Both the position numbers and the translations under genes were made by a program. The notes below the pieces were generated by a model. It saw only the letters and a list, made by a program, of their open reading frames with translations, was not told where the DNA came from and ran no database searches. From Maribacter sp. (GTDB lineage Bacteria > Bacteroidota > Bacteroidia > Flavobacteriales > Flavobacteriaceae), in contig JAHENB010000001.1 in assembly GCA_024643345.1 (NCBI GenBank), positions 26,856 through 90,855 of the forward strand: a DNA stretch of 64,000 bases. Direction: 5' to 3'. Shown piece by piece: positions 53,974-62,003 of the stretch. The stretch's first letter is position 1; the number at the start of each line of letters is the position of its first letter.

Positions 53974-55506
53974 ATGGCCAAAACAGCAAATCAAATGCTC
54001 ATCATCTTTGGGGCATCTGGTGATTTAACCGCCCGAAAGCTGGTTCCAGCCCTTTCCAATTTGTTCAGGGAAGGCCACCTTCCGGATAATTTTGTTGTGC
54101 TCGGGGCGAGCAGATCGGACCTGAGCGATGAGGCCTTTCGGAAAAAAGTGGTCCTGGAAAGTGGGTTTTTGAAAGAAAGGGATTTGGATCAAACCAAAAG
54201 CCGTGTTAAGGCATTTTCCGAGAAAATATTTTATGCAGACCTGGGAAAAGACTATGATACCGACTATGGCAAACTTGCTCAAAGAATTGGGGAATTGGAT
54301 ACAAAGCATAATACTGAACAAAATTATATTTTTTACCTGTCAACCCCTCCCAGTTTGTACGAAGCCATTGCCAAGAACATTTCCGATCAAGGCCTAGCGA
54401 ACGAGAAAGTGGGTTGGAAACGCTTGATCGTGGAAAAACCTTTTGGGTATAGTCTGGAAAGTGCAAAGGCCTTAAACGAGGGTTTACATCGTTATTTTAA
54501 AGAATCACAGATTTACCGTATCGATCATTATTTGGGCAAAGAGACGGTCCAGAATTTATTGGTCACGCGCTTTGCGAACAGTATTTTTGAACCCCTTTGG
54601 AACCGGAATTATATTCACCATGTCGAAATCACCAATGCCGAAAGTGGGGGAGTGGAAAAACGAGGTGGGTATTATGATAAATCCGGGGCCCTTCGTGATA
54701 TGTTCCAAAGTCACCTGCTCCAGATCGTGGCCTTGGTGGTCATGGAGCCTCCGTTGAGCGCGAACGCCGATGAAATAAGGAATGAAAAGCTCAAAGCGCT
54801 CAAATCGCTTCGCATCATGAACGATCATGAAACCCTTCATCGAAATACCATTAGGGCCCAATACGTGTCGTCGATTATCGATGGCAAAAAAATACCGGGC
54901 TATAGGGAAGAGGAAGGTGTAGATCCGGAATCGACTACAGAAACCTATGCGGCCGTCAAGTTTTTTGTCGATAATTGGCGATGGGCAGATGTTCCCTTCT
55001 ATGTGCGCACTGCAAAACGCATGCCGACCAAGGTCACTGAAGTGGTTATCCATTTCAAATCGCCCCATCATCAGATTTTTAAAAACTCGGGAATGGATAG
55101 CAAGGATAACAAACTGATCATCCGCATACAACCCGATGAAGGGATATTGATCAAATTTGGAGTAAAGGTACCGGGCCAGGGGTTTATAGTGGAACGCGCA
55201 AACCTCGATTTCTATTATTCGAGCCTTACCGAAACCCATGTGATGCAGGCCTACGAACGCTTGCTCCTGGATGCCATGCAGGGCGATGCAACCCTATACG
55301 CCCGCGCAGATGAGGTCGAAGCGGCTTGGGCATTCGTGGATCCCATTTTGAATTATTGGAAAAATGGAGAAGGCGTTAAGATATATGGATATTCCGCCGG
55401 TGTTTGGGGTCCCGCGAACGCAGACGACCTGCTTGAGGGCAATTCTATCTGGCGCAACCCAGGCGAAAACTTGGCCGATGATCCCGGCTTTTGCGTCATC
55501 AGCTGA
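53974..55506 (+). CDS. zwf: Glucose-6-phosphate 1-dehydrogenase
   Basis: A 510-residue NADP enzyme that makes 6-phosphogluconolactone from glucose 6-phosphate. The cofactor motif is GASGDLTARKL and the active site RIDHYLGK has His185 and Lys189. The C-terminal beta domain is complete (HVMQAYERLLLDAMQGD). First gene of a two-gene operon with pgl, whose start lies 53 bp past the zwf stop, and divergent from gnd. Confidence 0.96.
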   Translation: MAKTANQMLIIFGASGDLTARKLVPALSNLFREGHLPDNFVVLGASRSDLSDEAFRKKVVLESGFLKERDLDQTKSRVKAFSEKIFYADLGKDYDTDYGKLAQRIGELDTKHNTEQNYIFYLSTPPSLYEAIAKNISDQGLANEKVGWKRLIVEKPFGYSLESAKALNEGLHRYFKESQIYRIDHYLGKETVQNLLVTRFANSIFEPLWNRNYIHHVEITNAESGGVEKRGGYYDKSGALRDMFQSHLLQIVALVVMEPPLSANADEIRNEKLKALKSLRIMNDHETLHRNTIRAQYVSSIIDGKKIPGYREEEGVDPESTTETYAAVKFFVDNWRWADVPFYVRTAKRMPTKVTEVVIHFKSPHHQIFKNSGMDSKDNKLIIRIQPDEGILIKFGVKVPGQGFIVERANLDFYYSSLTETHVMQAYERLLLDAMQGDATLYARADEVEAAWAFVDPILNYWKNGEGVKIYGYSAGVWGPANADDLLEGNSIWRNPGENLADDPGFCVIS

Positions 55507-55559
55507 TTTTCCCTATCAGCGACCTGACCCAAAACTTGAAGTCATTTACTGAACAAACC

Positions 55560-56285
55560 ATGACATTGAATATCTCAAAAAATAAAGCAGAAGTCGCCAA
55601 AAACTTCGCCACATTTTTGGTCTCCCTGATCAAATCGAACGAAACGTTGCATATCGCTCTATCTGGAGGCAGTACCCCCAAAACCGTTTTTGATGAACTG
55701 TCCCAAAACTATCGCGATTTGGAAGCATGGCAAAATGTGCAATTTTATTGGGGCGATGAGCGCTGTGTGACCCCAACCGACGATGAGAGCAACTATAAAA
55801 TGACACAAAACCACCTATTGTCCAAAATAAAACTACCGGAAACCAGTATCCATAGGATCAAAGGCGAGGAGGAGCCCGAAAAGGAAGCCAAACGTTATGC
55901 CCAAGCTTTGAAAGATACCTTGCCCATAGTGAATGGTCTTCCCCAATTCGACCTGGTGATCCTGGGATTGGGCGATGACGGCCATACCGCTTCAATATTT
56001 CCAAATGAGATCGACCTCTGGGATTCTCAAAATTTCTGTGAAGTGGCAATCCATCCCGATTCGGGACAACGACGCATCACGATTACCGGAAGGGTTATCA
56101 ACAATGCTAAAACAGTTGCCTTTTTGGTTACAGGAGCGAATAAATCGGGGAGAGTACGGCAAATTTTACAACGGGAACCCGGTTTTGAAAAGTTGCCCGC
56201 CAGTTTGGTGGCCCCTATTTCCGGAAATTTACTTTGGTATTTGGATGGTGATGCCGCCAAGGACATTACTAGAGCGATACCTTGA
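55560..56285 (+). CDS. pgl: 6-phosphogluconolactonase
   Basis: A 241-residue lactonase of the DevB/SOL type that hydrolyses 6-phosphogluconolactone. Motifs: LSGGSTPKTVFDEL, FYWGDERCVTPTDDESNYKM, LGLGDDGHTASIFP and VAPISGN. It follows zwf directly, as expected for this pathway. The frame extends to 55491 inside zwf, but the ATG at 55560 gives the family N-terminus. Its last 17 bp overlap the end of the thioesterase gene on the other strand. Confidence 0.94.
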   Translation: MTLNISKNKAEVAKNFATFLVSLIKSNETLHIALSGGSTPKTVFDELSQNYRDLEAWQNVQFYWGDERCVTPTDDESNYKMTQNHLLSKIKLPETSIHRIKGEEEPEKEAKRYAQALKDTLPIVNGLPQFDLVILGLGDDGHTASIFPNEIDLWDSQNFCEVAIHPDSGQRRITITGRVINNAKTVAFLVTGANKSGRVRQILQREPGFEKLPASLVAPISGNLLWYLDGDAAKDITRAIP

Positions 56286-56811
56286 TGTTCTCATTTTCGA
56301 GAAACTTAAGGTGGGCCATGGCGTCAAAATTGGCCTCATCGAATCGGCTGTCGCGCTGGGATGACGCTTCCTTTCTGAATTTGCTTCTTGCAAATCGCCT
56401 GATGCCTTGTGCATCTATCACCAAAAGGCCCGGTACTGCCAGGTTATTACCTTCTTCGTTCTTGGCTACCATGGTGAAGTAAGAAGAATTGCAATGCTTT
56501 TTTTTGCCTGTGGTTATGTTTTCCGATTCTACCCGAACTCCTATTACCATGGAGGTCGAACCTGTATAGTTAACAGATGCCTTCAATGTGACCAATTCGC
56601 CTACTTCTATGGGATGGAGGAAATCGACGCGATTTACCGAAGCGGTGACGCAATAGCTCCTTGAATGTTTGGAAGCGCAAGCAAATGCGATTTGATCCAT
56701 CAAGTTAAGGATGTGGCCACCATGTACCTTTCCCCCGAAATTGGAGTGGGAGGGAAGCATTAATTCCGTAATCGAGATTCGCGACTCCTTTGCCGATTTA
56801 AAGGTTTTCAT
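56269..56811 (-). CDS. Acyl-CoA thioesterase (hotdog fold)
   Basis: A 180-residue thioesterase of the YciA/Acot12-like group that releases free fatty acids from acyl-CoA. The hotdog core is GGKVHGGHILNLMDQIAFACASKHS with the catalytic Asp, then VTASVNRVDFLHPIEVGEL and GSTSMVIGVRVESENI. A C-terminal helix of about 40 residues follows. The start is the ATG at 56811; an upstream TTG at 56817 lies within the previous stop and is not used. It starts 2 bp after the upstream small membrane protein gene. Confidence 0.9.
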   Translation of the reverse strand: MKTFKSAKESRISITELMLPSHSNFGGKVHGGHILNLMDQIAFACASKHSRSYCVTASVNRVDFLHPIEVGELVTLKASVNYTGSTSMVIGVRVESENITTGKKKHCNSSYFTMVAKNEEGNNLAVPGLLVIDAQGIRRFARSKFRKEASSQRDSRFDEANFDAMAHLKFLENENIKVSL

Positions 56812-56813
56812 TG

Positions 56814-57176
56814 TCAATTTTTGAAAGGACTTTTTTCCTTCTCCACTTTGGTGATGAAATATTTGGTGTCGCCCAACCAGGCAAAAGTGGCATAACGTTC
56901 TATATAATTCAATTTTACGTACTGGCCCTGGAAATCCTTCAATTGTTCTATGACCTCCTTATCCTTGTCCAAAACCGAAAAAGTGAAGATCTGGGCCCCG
57001 GAAATGCCTTGGCTTAGTTCCCCTTCCCAAGTTTTGATGAGCACTCCTTTATGGCTAATTTTGATTAGTTCGCCCGAACGGATGCCATCGCTATAGGGCA
57101 CAAAATAAATAAAGGCATAAACCGCAATGATGATTGCCATAATAATGGCCAATCCATAAAACAATATTTTTTTCAT
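56814..57176 (-). CDS. Small membrane-anchored protein of unknown function
   Basis: A 120-residue protein with one N-terminal hydrophobic segment (about 4-26) and a periplasmic beta-rich remainder (DGIRSGELIKISHKGVLIKTWEGELS...). I do not recognise a defined family; similar short proteins occur in Flavobacteria with no known role. It starts 1 bp after the RmuC stop and ends 2 bp before the thioesterase start, so it sits in a tight operon. Confidence 0.55.
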   Translation of the reverse strand: MKKILFYGLAIIMAIIIAVYAFIYFVPYSDGIRSGELIKISHKGVLIKTWEGELSQGISGAQIFTFSVLDKDKEVIEQLKDFQGQYVKLNYIERYATFAWLGDTKYFITKVEKEKSPFKN

Positions 57177-57177
57177 A

Positions 57178-58527
57178 CTATAATTCCAGTTTTGGTTCTT
57201 CTTCCAAATCGACCTCAGTGGCGCGTTTCAAAATCGATTCGGGAAGGGATTTTTTCGTTTTTGCGCCCATTTTTTTTAATTTTTCAATACTAGTAATAAT
57301 ATTGCCACGCCCATCCACCAATTTGTTCATCGCTCCCTTATATTCAGATTTTGCTTCATCCATTTTTTTGCCCACCCTGGTAAGATCGCCAACGAAGCCT
57401 TCAAATTTATCATAAAGGGCGCCGGCCTGACGGGCGATCTCAATCGCGTTGCGTTGTTGTTTTTCATTGTTCCACATACTGTCAATGGTGCGGAGCGTGG
57501 CCAACAGTGTCGATGGGGTGACAATAACAATATTTTTTTCAAAGGCTTTGTTGTAGAGGGAACTGTCACTGTTCAGCGCTATGGCAAATGCCGGTTCTAT
57601 AGGGATGAACATCAACACAAAATCCGGACTTTCCATTTCATAAAGGTCTTCATATTTTTTAGCGGAAAGTTGATCGACGTGTTTGTTGAGGGAATTGACA
57701 TGATCTTTCAAAAATTTGTCCTTTAATCCGTCATCATCCGAATTTACAAAGCGTTCATAATCGGTAAGGGAAACCTTAGAATCAACAACCATTTTTTTAC
57801 CGTCGGGCAGGTGAATGATCACATCGGGGAGCACCCTTGAACCATCGCTAAGGGTAAAACTCTGCTGTACGCTATATTCCCGATCTTTTTCAAGACCCGA
57901 TTTTTCCAAAACGCGTTCCAATACCAATTCTCCCCAATTGCCCTGCATTTTGCTATCACCTTTCAGGGCCTTTGTGAGGTTTTCGGCCTCCTGCGTTATT
58001 TTAAGGTTTTGGCTCTGTAAGTTCAACAGTTGTTCCTTTAAAGCGGAATGAATGCTGATGTTTTCTTTTTGACTTTCCTCTACTTTCTTTTCGAACAAAA
58101 GTATCTTATCCTGTAAAGGATTCAATATGTTTTTTATGTTCAACTGGTTCTGTTCCGTGAATTTGGTGCTTTTTTCATCGAGGATCTTGTTGGCAAGGTT
58201 TTCGAACGCCATGGTGAACTTCTCCTGTAATTTTTCAACTTCCTCTTTCTGTGATTCGTTCTTACGATGTAAATTTTCCATATCGGCCTCATAGCGCACG
58301 ATTTGGTTGCCCAAGAGTTCCTTTTCGGTCTGGAGTTTGTTTTTTAGGTCTTCCATGAGAGCCAACCGTGCTTCAAGGTCGGAAACCCGGTAAAGAAGCT
58401 GACGTTCTTCCGCTTCGAGCTTGCTCAATCCCGATTTGGTCTTGAGCCCTTGTATGTAATTGCCCATAACGTAACCGACCGCCGAACAAAGCAATCCTAC
58501 CCCTAAAAAAATCAAATATTCGTTCAT
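57178..58527 (-). CDS. rmuC: DNA recombination protein RmuC
   Basis: A 449-residue RmuC. It has an N-terminal membrane segment (about 4-22), a long coiled coil (about 35-190, rich in Glu, Lys, Leu) and a nuclease-like core with KGDSKMQGNWGELVLERVLEKSGL, LPDVIIHLPDGKKMVVDSKVSL and FIPIEPAF. Acts on chromosomal DNA and limits recombination at inverted repeats. First gene of the operon rmuC-small membrane protein-thioesterase. Confidence 0.93.
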   Translation of the reverse strand: MNEYLIFLGVGLLCSAVGYVMGNYIQGLKTKSGLSKLEAEERQLLYRVSDLEARLALMEDLKNKLQTEKELLGNQIVRYEADMENLHRKNESQKEEVEKLQEKFTMAFENLANKILDEKSTKFTEQNQLNIKNILNPLQDKILLFEKKVEESQKENISIHSALKEQLLNLQSQNLKITQEAENLTKALKGDSKMQGNWGELVLERVLEKSGLEKDREYSVQQSFTLSDGSRVLPDVIIHLPDGKKMVVDSKVSLTDYERFVNSDDDGLKDKFLKDHVNSLNKHVDQLSAKKYEDLYEMESPDFVLMFIPIEPAFAIALNSDSSLYNKAFEKNIVIVTPSTLLATLRTIDSMWNNEKQQRNAIEIARQAGALYDKFEGFVGDLTRVGKKMDEAKSEYKGAMNKLVDGRGNIITSIEKLKKMGAKTKKSLPESILKRATEVDLEEEPKLEL

Positions 58528-58592
58528 CCTCTTTCTGAAATCCTAAAAGTAAAGATACGAGTTTGACATTAAAATTATAAGACCTACTGTTT

Positions 58593-59378
58593 TTACTTTT
58601 CGATACGGAAAGAGCCCGTATTCGCGTCAAAGGAAACCGTGTCCGAAGGAAAGAGCTGATCAAAGGCCTTTTGTTCTATCAAGGTACAGGGTGGCCCGAA
58701 GGGGTTCTCAACCCCATCAAGAAGCAGCATACTATCACAGAGCTGAATGGCCAATTCGATCTCATGACTGGTGAAAACAATGGTTTTAAGGGTTTGCCTG
58801 GAAATTGATTTTAATAGCTTCAAGATTTTAACTTTATGATACAGGTCAAGGTGGGTAGTGGGTTCATCCAATAAAATAAGAGAAGTATCTTGAGCGAATG
58901 CCCTTGCAATCATCACACGTTGCAACTGACCATCACTAAGTTCAAAACACTTTTGGTTTTTTAAAGGAAGCAATTCCAATATCACAAGGGCATGGTTTAT
59001 TTTTTCGCGATCCTCCTTGGTCAAAGAACCCAACCAATTGGTATAGGGTTGTCTTCCCAAAGCGACCAGTTCAAAAACGGTTAAATTTTTGGAGGCAACG
59101 GGTTCGGTCAGCACCATACTGATTTCTAAGGCCAATTCTTTTGGCGGCAATTTTTCCAAAGACTTTTCATTGATTTCGATGGTCCCCGAAATTTTTGATT
59201 GTACGTTGCCCAAGGTTCGCAATAGGGTCGATTTGCCAATTCCGTTTATGCCTACTATGGCCATGAACTCCCCTTGATGGAGGTCGAAATTGATGGTCTT
59301 GGCCACCATATGGTCGGGATAACCAATAGCTAGGTCCCTAGCCAGCAATATAGTTTGATCATGGTTCTGCCCGCTCAT
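58593..59378 (-). CDS. Cobalamin/iron ABC importer ATPase (BtuD-like)
   Basis: A 261-residue ATPase of the FecE/BtuD group with Walker A GINGIGKST, signature LSDGQ, Walker B LILLDEPTTHLD and a switch region FTSHE. It lies after the permease and binding-protein genes of the same uptake operon. The start at 59378 gives a usual length; a longer frame reaches 59438 inside the permease gene. The divergent riboswitch-controlled receptor makes vitamin B12 the likely substrate, though iron chelate cannot be excluded. Confidence 0.88.
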   Translation of the reverse strand: MSGQNHDQTILLARDLAIGYPDHMVAKTINFDLHQGEFMAIVGINGIGKSTLLRTLGNVQSKISGTIEINEKSLEKLPPKELALEISMVLTEPVASKNLTVFELVALGRQPYTNWLGSLTKEDREKINHALVILELLPLKNQKCFELSDGQLQRVMIARAFAQDTSLILLDEPTTHLDLYHKVKILKLLKSISRQTLKTIVFTSHEIELAIQLCDSMLLLDGVENPFGPPCTLIEQKAFDQLFPSDTVSFDANTGSFRIEK

Positions 59379-59401
59379 TATGCTTTTGCGTTTGTTTATT
59401 T

Positions 59402-60433
59402 CTAAAATATCATTTTCCGTTTTCTGACCAGCAACCAAATGACCACTGGGGCCCCTAAGATACTTGTGATGGCATTGATGGGCAACACATTTGCCGAATT
59501 GGGCATTTGCGCCACCGTGTCGCAGAGCAGCATCAAAATGGCGCCATATACCAAAACCGCTGGCAATAGGATGCTATGGTCGGTGGTATTGAAGATTTGA
59601 CGGGCCAGATGCGGAACCGCCAACCCTACGAAGGCTATGGGACCTGCAAAGGCGGTTATGCCCCCCGCCAACAATCCCGTGGCGATGATAATGATATATT
59701 TTGCCTTTTTTAGGTCGACACCCAAACTTTTGGCATAGTTTTCTCCTAAAAGTAGCGCGTTCAAGGCCTTGATCGAAAGGATGCCCAAAGCGCTTCCCAA
59801 GAATAGTATACCCATGAGCATCAAGAGCTGTGTCCATGAAAGATTGCCAATGCTGCCGAAAGACCAAAAGATATATTGCCGCAACTTTTCGGCATTTGTA
59901 AAATACGAAAGTACGCTCACAATCGCCGCCGTGATGCTACCGAACATCAAGCCAATGATCAAAAGGGCCATGGTATCCTTTACCTTTGAAGCAACGATCA
60001 TTACCGCCATCAGCACCAGAAAACTCCCGATGCTCGATGCCAGTGCAAGTGTCATGTCGTTCACCAAATCCAGGGTCCATATGCCTGCAACAAGAGAACC
60101 GCCCATAATCAGTAGCGCAGCCCCTAAACTTGCCCCTGAGCTGATACCAAGAACAAAAGGGCCTGCCAAAGGATTTCTGAAAAGGGTCTGCATCAAGAGG
60201 CCGCTCAAGGCCAGGCCACTGCCTACCAAAACGGCGGTAAGGGCTTTTGGAATCCGGTAGTTCCAGATAATATACGCCCATGTACGGTTTTCCAATGTAC
60301 CACCAAAAATCGATTTTAGGGTATCTCCAAAAGGAATGGTCACCGACCCAAGACTGATGTTCATGACCAACGCCAGTAATAAAGCGATCAACAATAAAAG
60401 AAACGATAATCGATATGTTCCCGATGCGTTCAA
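59402..60433 (-). CDS. Cobalamin/iron ABC importer permease (BtuC/FecCD-like)
   Basis: A 343-residue inner-membrane permease with about ten hydrophobic segments and the FecCD pattern (RIPKALTAVLVGSGLALSGLLMQTLFRNPLAGP; GPIAFVGLAVPHLAR coupling helix). It is the channel of the importer. No ATG is available: the frame opens with TTG directly behind the in-frame TAA of the binding-protein gene. Co-transcribed with the ATPase and binding-protein genes. Confidence 0.9.
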   Translation of the reverse strand: MNASGTYRLSFLLLLIALLLALVMNISLGSVTIPFGDTLKSIFGGTLENRTWAYIIWNYRIPKALTAVLVGSGLALSGLLMQTLFRNPLAGPFVLGISSGASLGAALLIMGGSLVAGIWTLDLVNDMTLALASSIGSFLVLMAVMIVASKVKDTMALLIIGLMFGSITAAIVSVLSYFTNAEKLRQYIFWSFGSIGNLSWTQLLMLMGILFLGSALGILSIKALNALLLGENYAKSLGVDLKKAKYIIIIATGLLAGGITAFAGPIAFVGLAVPHLARQIFNTTDHSILLPAVLVYGAILMLLCDTVAQMPNSANVLPINAITSILGAPVVIWLLVRKRKMIF

Positions 60434-61579
60434 TTATTCCAAGGGTTTAAAAAAGTAAAGTTGATGGTTGGGCAGCAGTTCGGGATGTAAAATAGCAATC
60501 AAATCTTTAAGCACCAAATCGGGCCGTTGTGGGGCAAGTTCATAATAGATCATCCCTCCTGTGGGCCCTAAGGTTTTGGCAACGGTATATATCTTTTTGT
60601 TCTGGTAAGGTCTGAACCTTACATAGTGCCTACTGCCCTCTTCCAAGTCATTGTAAGAAGTATATTGTGCGGGGGAAACCCAGAAATCGGCGTCTTGCGC
60701 TTTTTCCAAAACAGATTCCCAGCTGAGTGACAGGCTTCCATTGCTTTGTTGGTCTGCCCATAAATAGTTGCTGTTCGCATCTTTCAGAAATGCGGCTGCC
60801 CAACTGTCGCCTCCCGGCAGGTACCAAATATCTTTGTAAAGGGCACCGCTCATCACCGTAGGTCGGTATATGGCTTCGGCCGCCAAAGCCTTTACTTCGG
60901 AATAGGAACTTTCAATTTCGTTAAAAATGCGAATTGCCAACTCTTCTTTTTGAAAAAAAGCAGCAAAAAATTTAATCCATTCCGCCTTGCCCAAGGGGGT
61001 TTCTTCGGTCCAGTCGCCATTGTATACCACGGGAATACCTGCACGTTCAATGGTTTCATAGGCCTTATTACGCCCATCTATACCGAACCCTACGACCAAT
61101 TCCGGATTCAAAGACAAGACCATTTCGGTATTGATGGCTTCATTGTTGCCGAGTTCTTTTACCAATTGGGTATCGATCCGTTTTCTCGTTTGTTCGGAGG
61201 ACACGTATTTGGTGTCGGGAAAACCTACCAATCGATCTGCCACGCCCAGCGCTTCCAAAGCAGGAATATGGGTGGTAGAGGTGACCACTATGCGATCTAC
61301 CGGAACCGGAACAATGGCATCATATCCTTTTGCAATGGGCATCAAACGCTCCATTTTATCTTTGGGGATCAAAGCATAGATAAGTGCCGAACTGGCATCG
61401 GACCACGGAGAAGTAATTTTAAGGAGGGTGATTCCTGAATCCAATCGTTCTATCATAAAACCTTTAGCATGGTTTATTTCAGAATGATTTTGTGGTTTGG
61501 CCATTGACGAAACGGCCTTTACGTTCCTTTGGCAGGCTAAAAAAGGAACCAACAAGATGAAGCATACTATTTTTTTCAA
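60434..61579 (-). CDS. Cobalamin/iron ABC importer binding lipoprotein (BtuF-like)
   Basis: A 381-residue exported lipoprotein with lipobox FLAC at Cys16 that captures the ligand in the periplasm. It has the BtuF/FhuD-type two-lobed fold, with DRIVVTSTTHIPALEALGVADRLVGFP and NPELVVGFG in the N-lobe and a C-lobe ending in FRPYQNKKIY and LHPELLPNHQLYFFKPL. A TTG at 61579 is the only available start before the signal peptide. It diverges from the BtuB-like receptor gene and precedes the permease gene with no spacer. Confidence 0.88.
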   Translation of the reverse strand: MKKIVCFILLVPFLACQRNVKAVSSMAKPQNHSEINHAKGFMIERLDSGITLLKITSPWSDASSALIYALIPKDKMERLMPIAKGYDAIVPVPVDRIVVTSTTHIPALEALGVADRLVGFPDTKYVSSEQTRKRIDTQLVKELGNNEAINTEMVLSLNPELVVGFGIDGRNKAYETIERAGIPVVYNGDWTEETPLGKAEWIKFFAAFFQKEELAIRIFNEIESSYSEVKALAAEAIYRPTVMSGALYKDIWYLPGGDSWAAAFLKDANSNYLWADQQSNGSLSLSWESVLEKAQDADFWVSPAQYTSYNDLEEGSRHYVRFRPYQNKKIYTVAKTLGPTGGMIYYELAPQRPDLVLKDLIAILHPELLPNHQLYFFKPLE

Positions 61580-61600
61580 AGGTCAAATCTGATTGTATTC

Positions 61601-61608
61601 CAAAAGTA
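61601..61608 (-). promoter_or_regulatory. Predicted -7 element of the btuFCD-like operon
   Basis: Reads TACTTTTG on the minus strand, 21 bp ahead of the TTG start, implying a leader of about 15 nt. That is too short for a riboswitch. Confidence 0.4.
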
Positions 61609-61729
61609 GTATTATTTCATGTTTACCCTTGACTAAAGCAATAAATGTTTAATTTGGCGCCGAATCTTGGTTTCTATCCCCTATTATAAGTGGATTGGAA
61701 TTAAAAGGGAATCCAGTGATTTGATTTTA

Positions 61730-61918
61730 ACATTGGTGGTTCGTAACCATTACATAGATTAAAAGGCAAAAATTCTGGAACTGTTCCCGCAACTGTGAGC
61801 TCTGTCCCTAAAAAAGTAGGGATGGCCGCCATTTTCTTCGAATACCACTGTTTGGGCAGAACCTTGTTTGCCAGATGGGAAGGTCGATGTCGGTACGCAA
61901 GTCAGGAGACCTGCCAAA
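61730..61918 (+). ncRNA. Cobalamin riboswitch
   Basis: The conserved core is plain: CCCGCAACTGTGAG at 61786-61799 (consensus CCCGCAACTGTnA) and the B12 box GTCAGGAGACCTGCC at 61901-61915. Between them lie the peripheral stems. A purine-rich AAAAGGCAAAA stretch and the preceding GGTGG give the start of the aptamer; the outer limits are approximate. It controls the TonB receptor downstream, repressing it when adenosylcobalamin is plentiful. No second copy is found before the ABC operon. Confidence 0.93.
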
Positions 61919-61984
61919 TTCAAAAGTCGTTATTAAACTTTCGGGATAAAAGTTTAGGTATGGTGACCAGCATATCGTATGCCC

Positions 61985-62000
61985 GTTCAATTCATTGAAC
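61985..62000 (+). promoter_or_regulatory. Hairpin beside the btuB-like start codon
   Basis: GTTCAAT and ATTGAAC pair perfectly around a 2-nt loop, 3 nt ahead of the ATG at 62004. A second stem (AAACTTT 61935-61941 with AAAGTTT 61949-61955) lies upstream. One of these is probably the expression platform of the riboswitch, acting on translation initiation. Confidence 0.5.
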
Positions 62001-62003
62001 TAT

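Noticed and set aside
54556-55239. 227-residue open frame antisense to zwf
   Set aside because: Complement of zwf, a strongly supported gene; no domain.
61580-61720. Second riboswitch ahead of the btuFCD-like operon
   Set aside because: No B12 box or CCCGCAACTGT core on the minus strand in this stretch.
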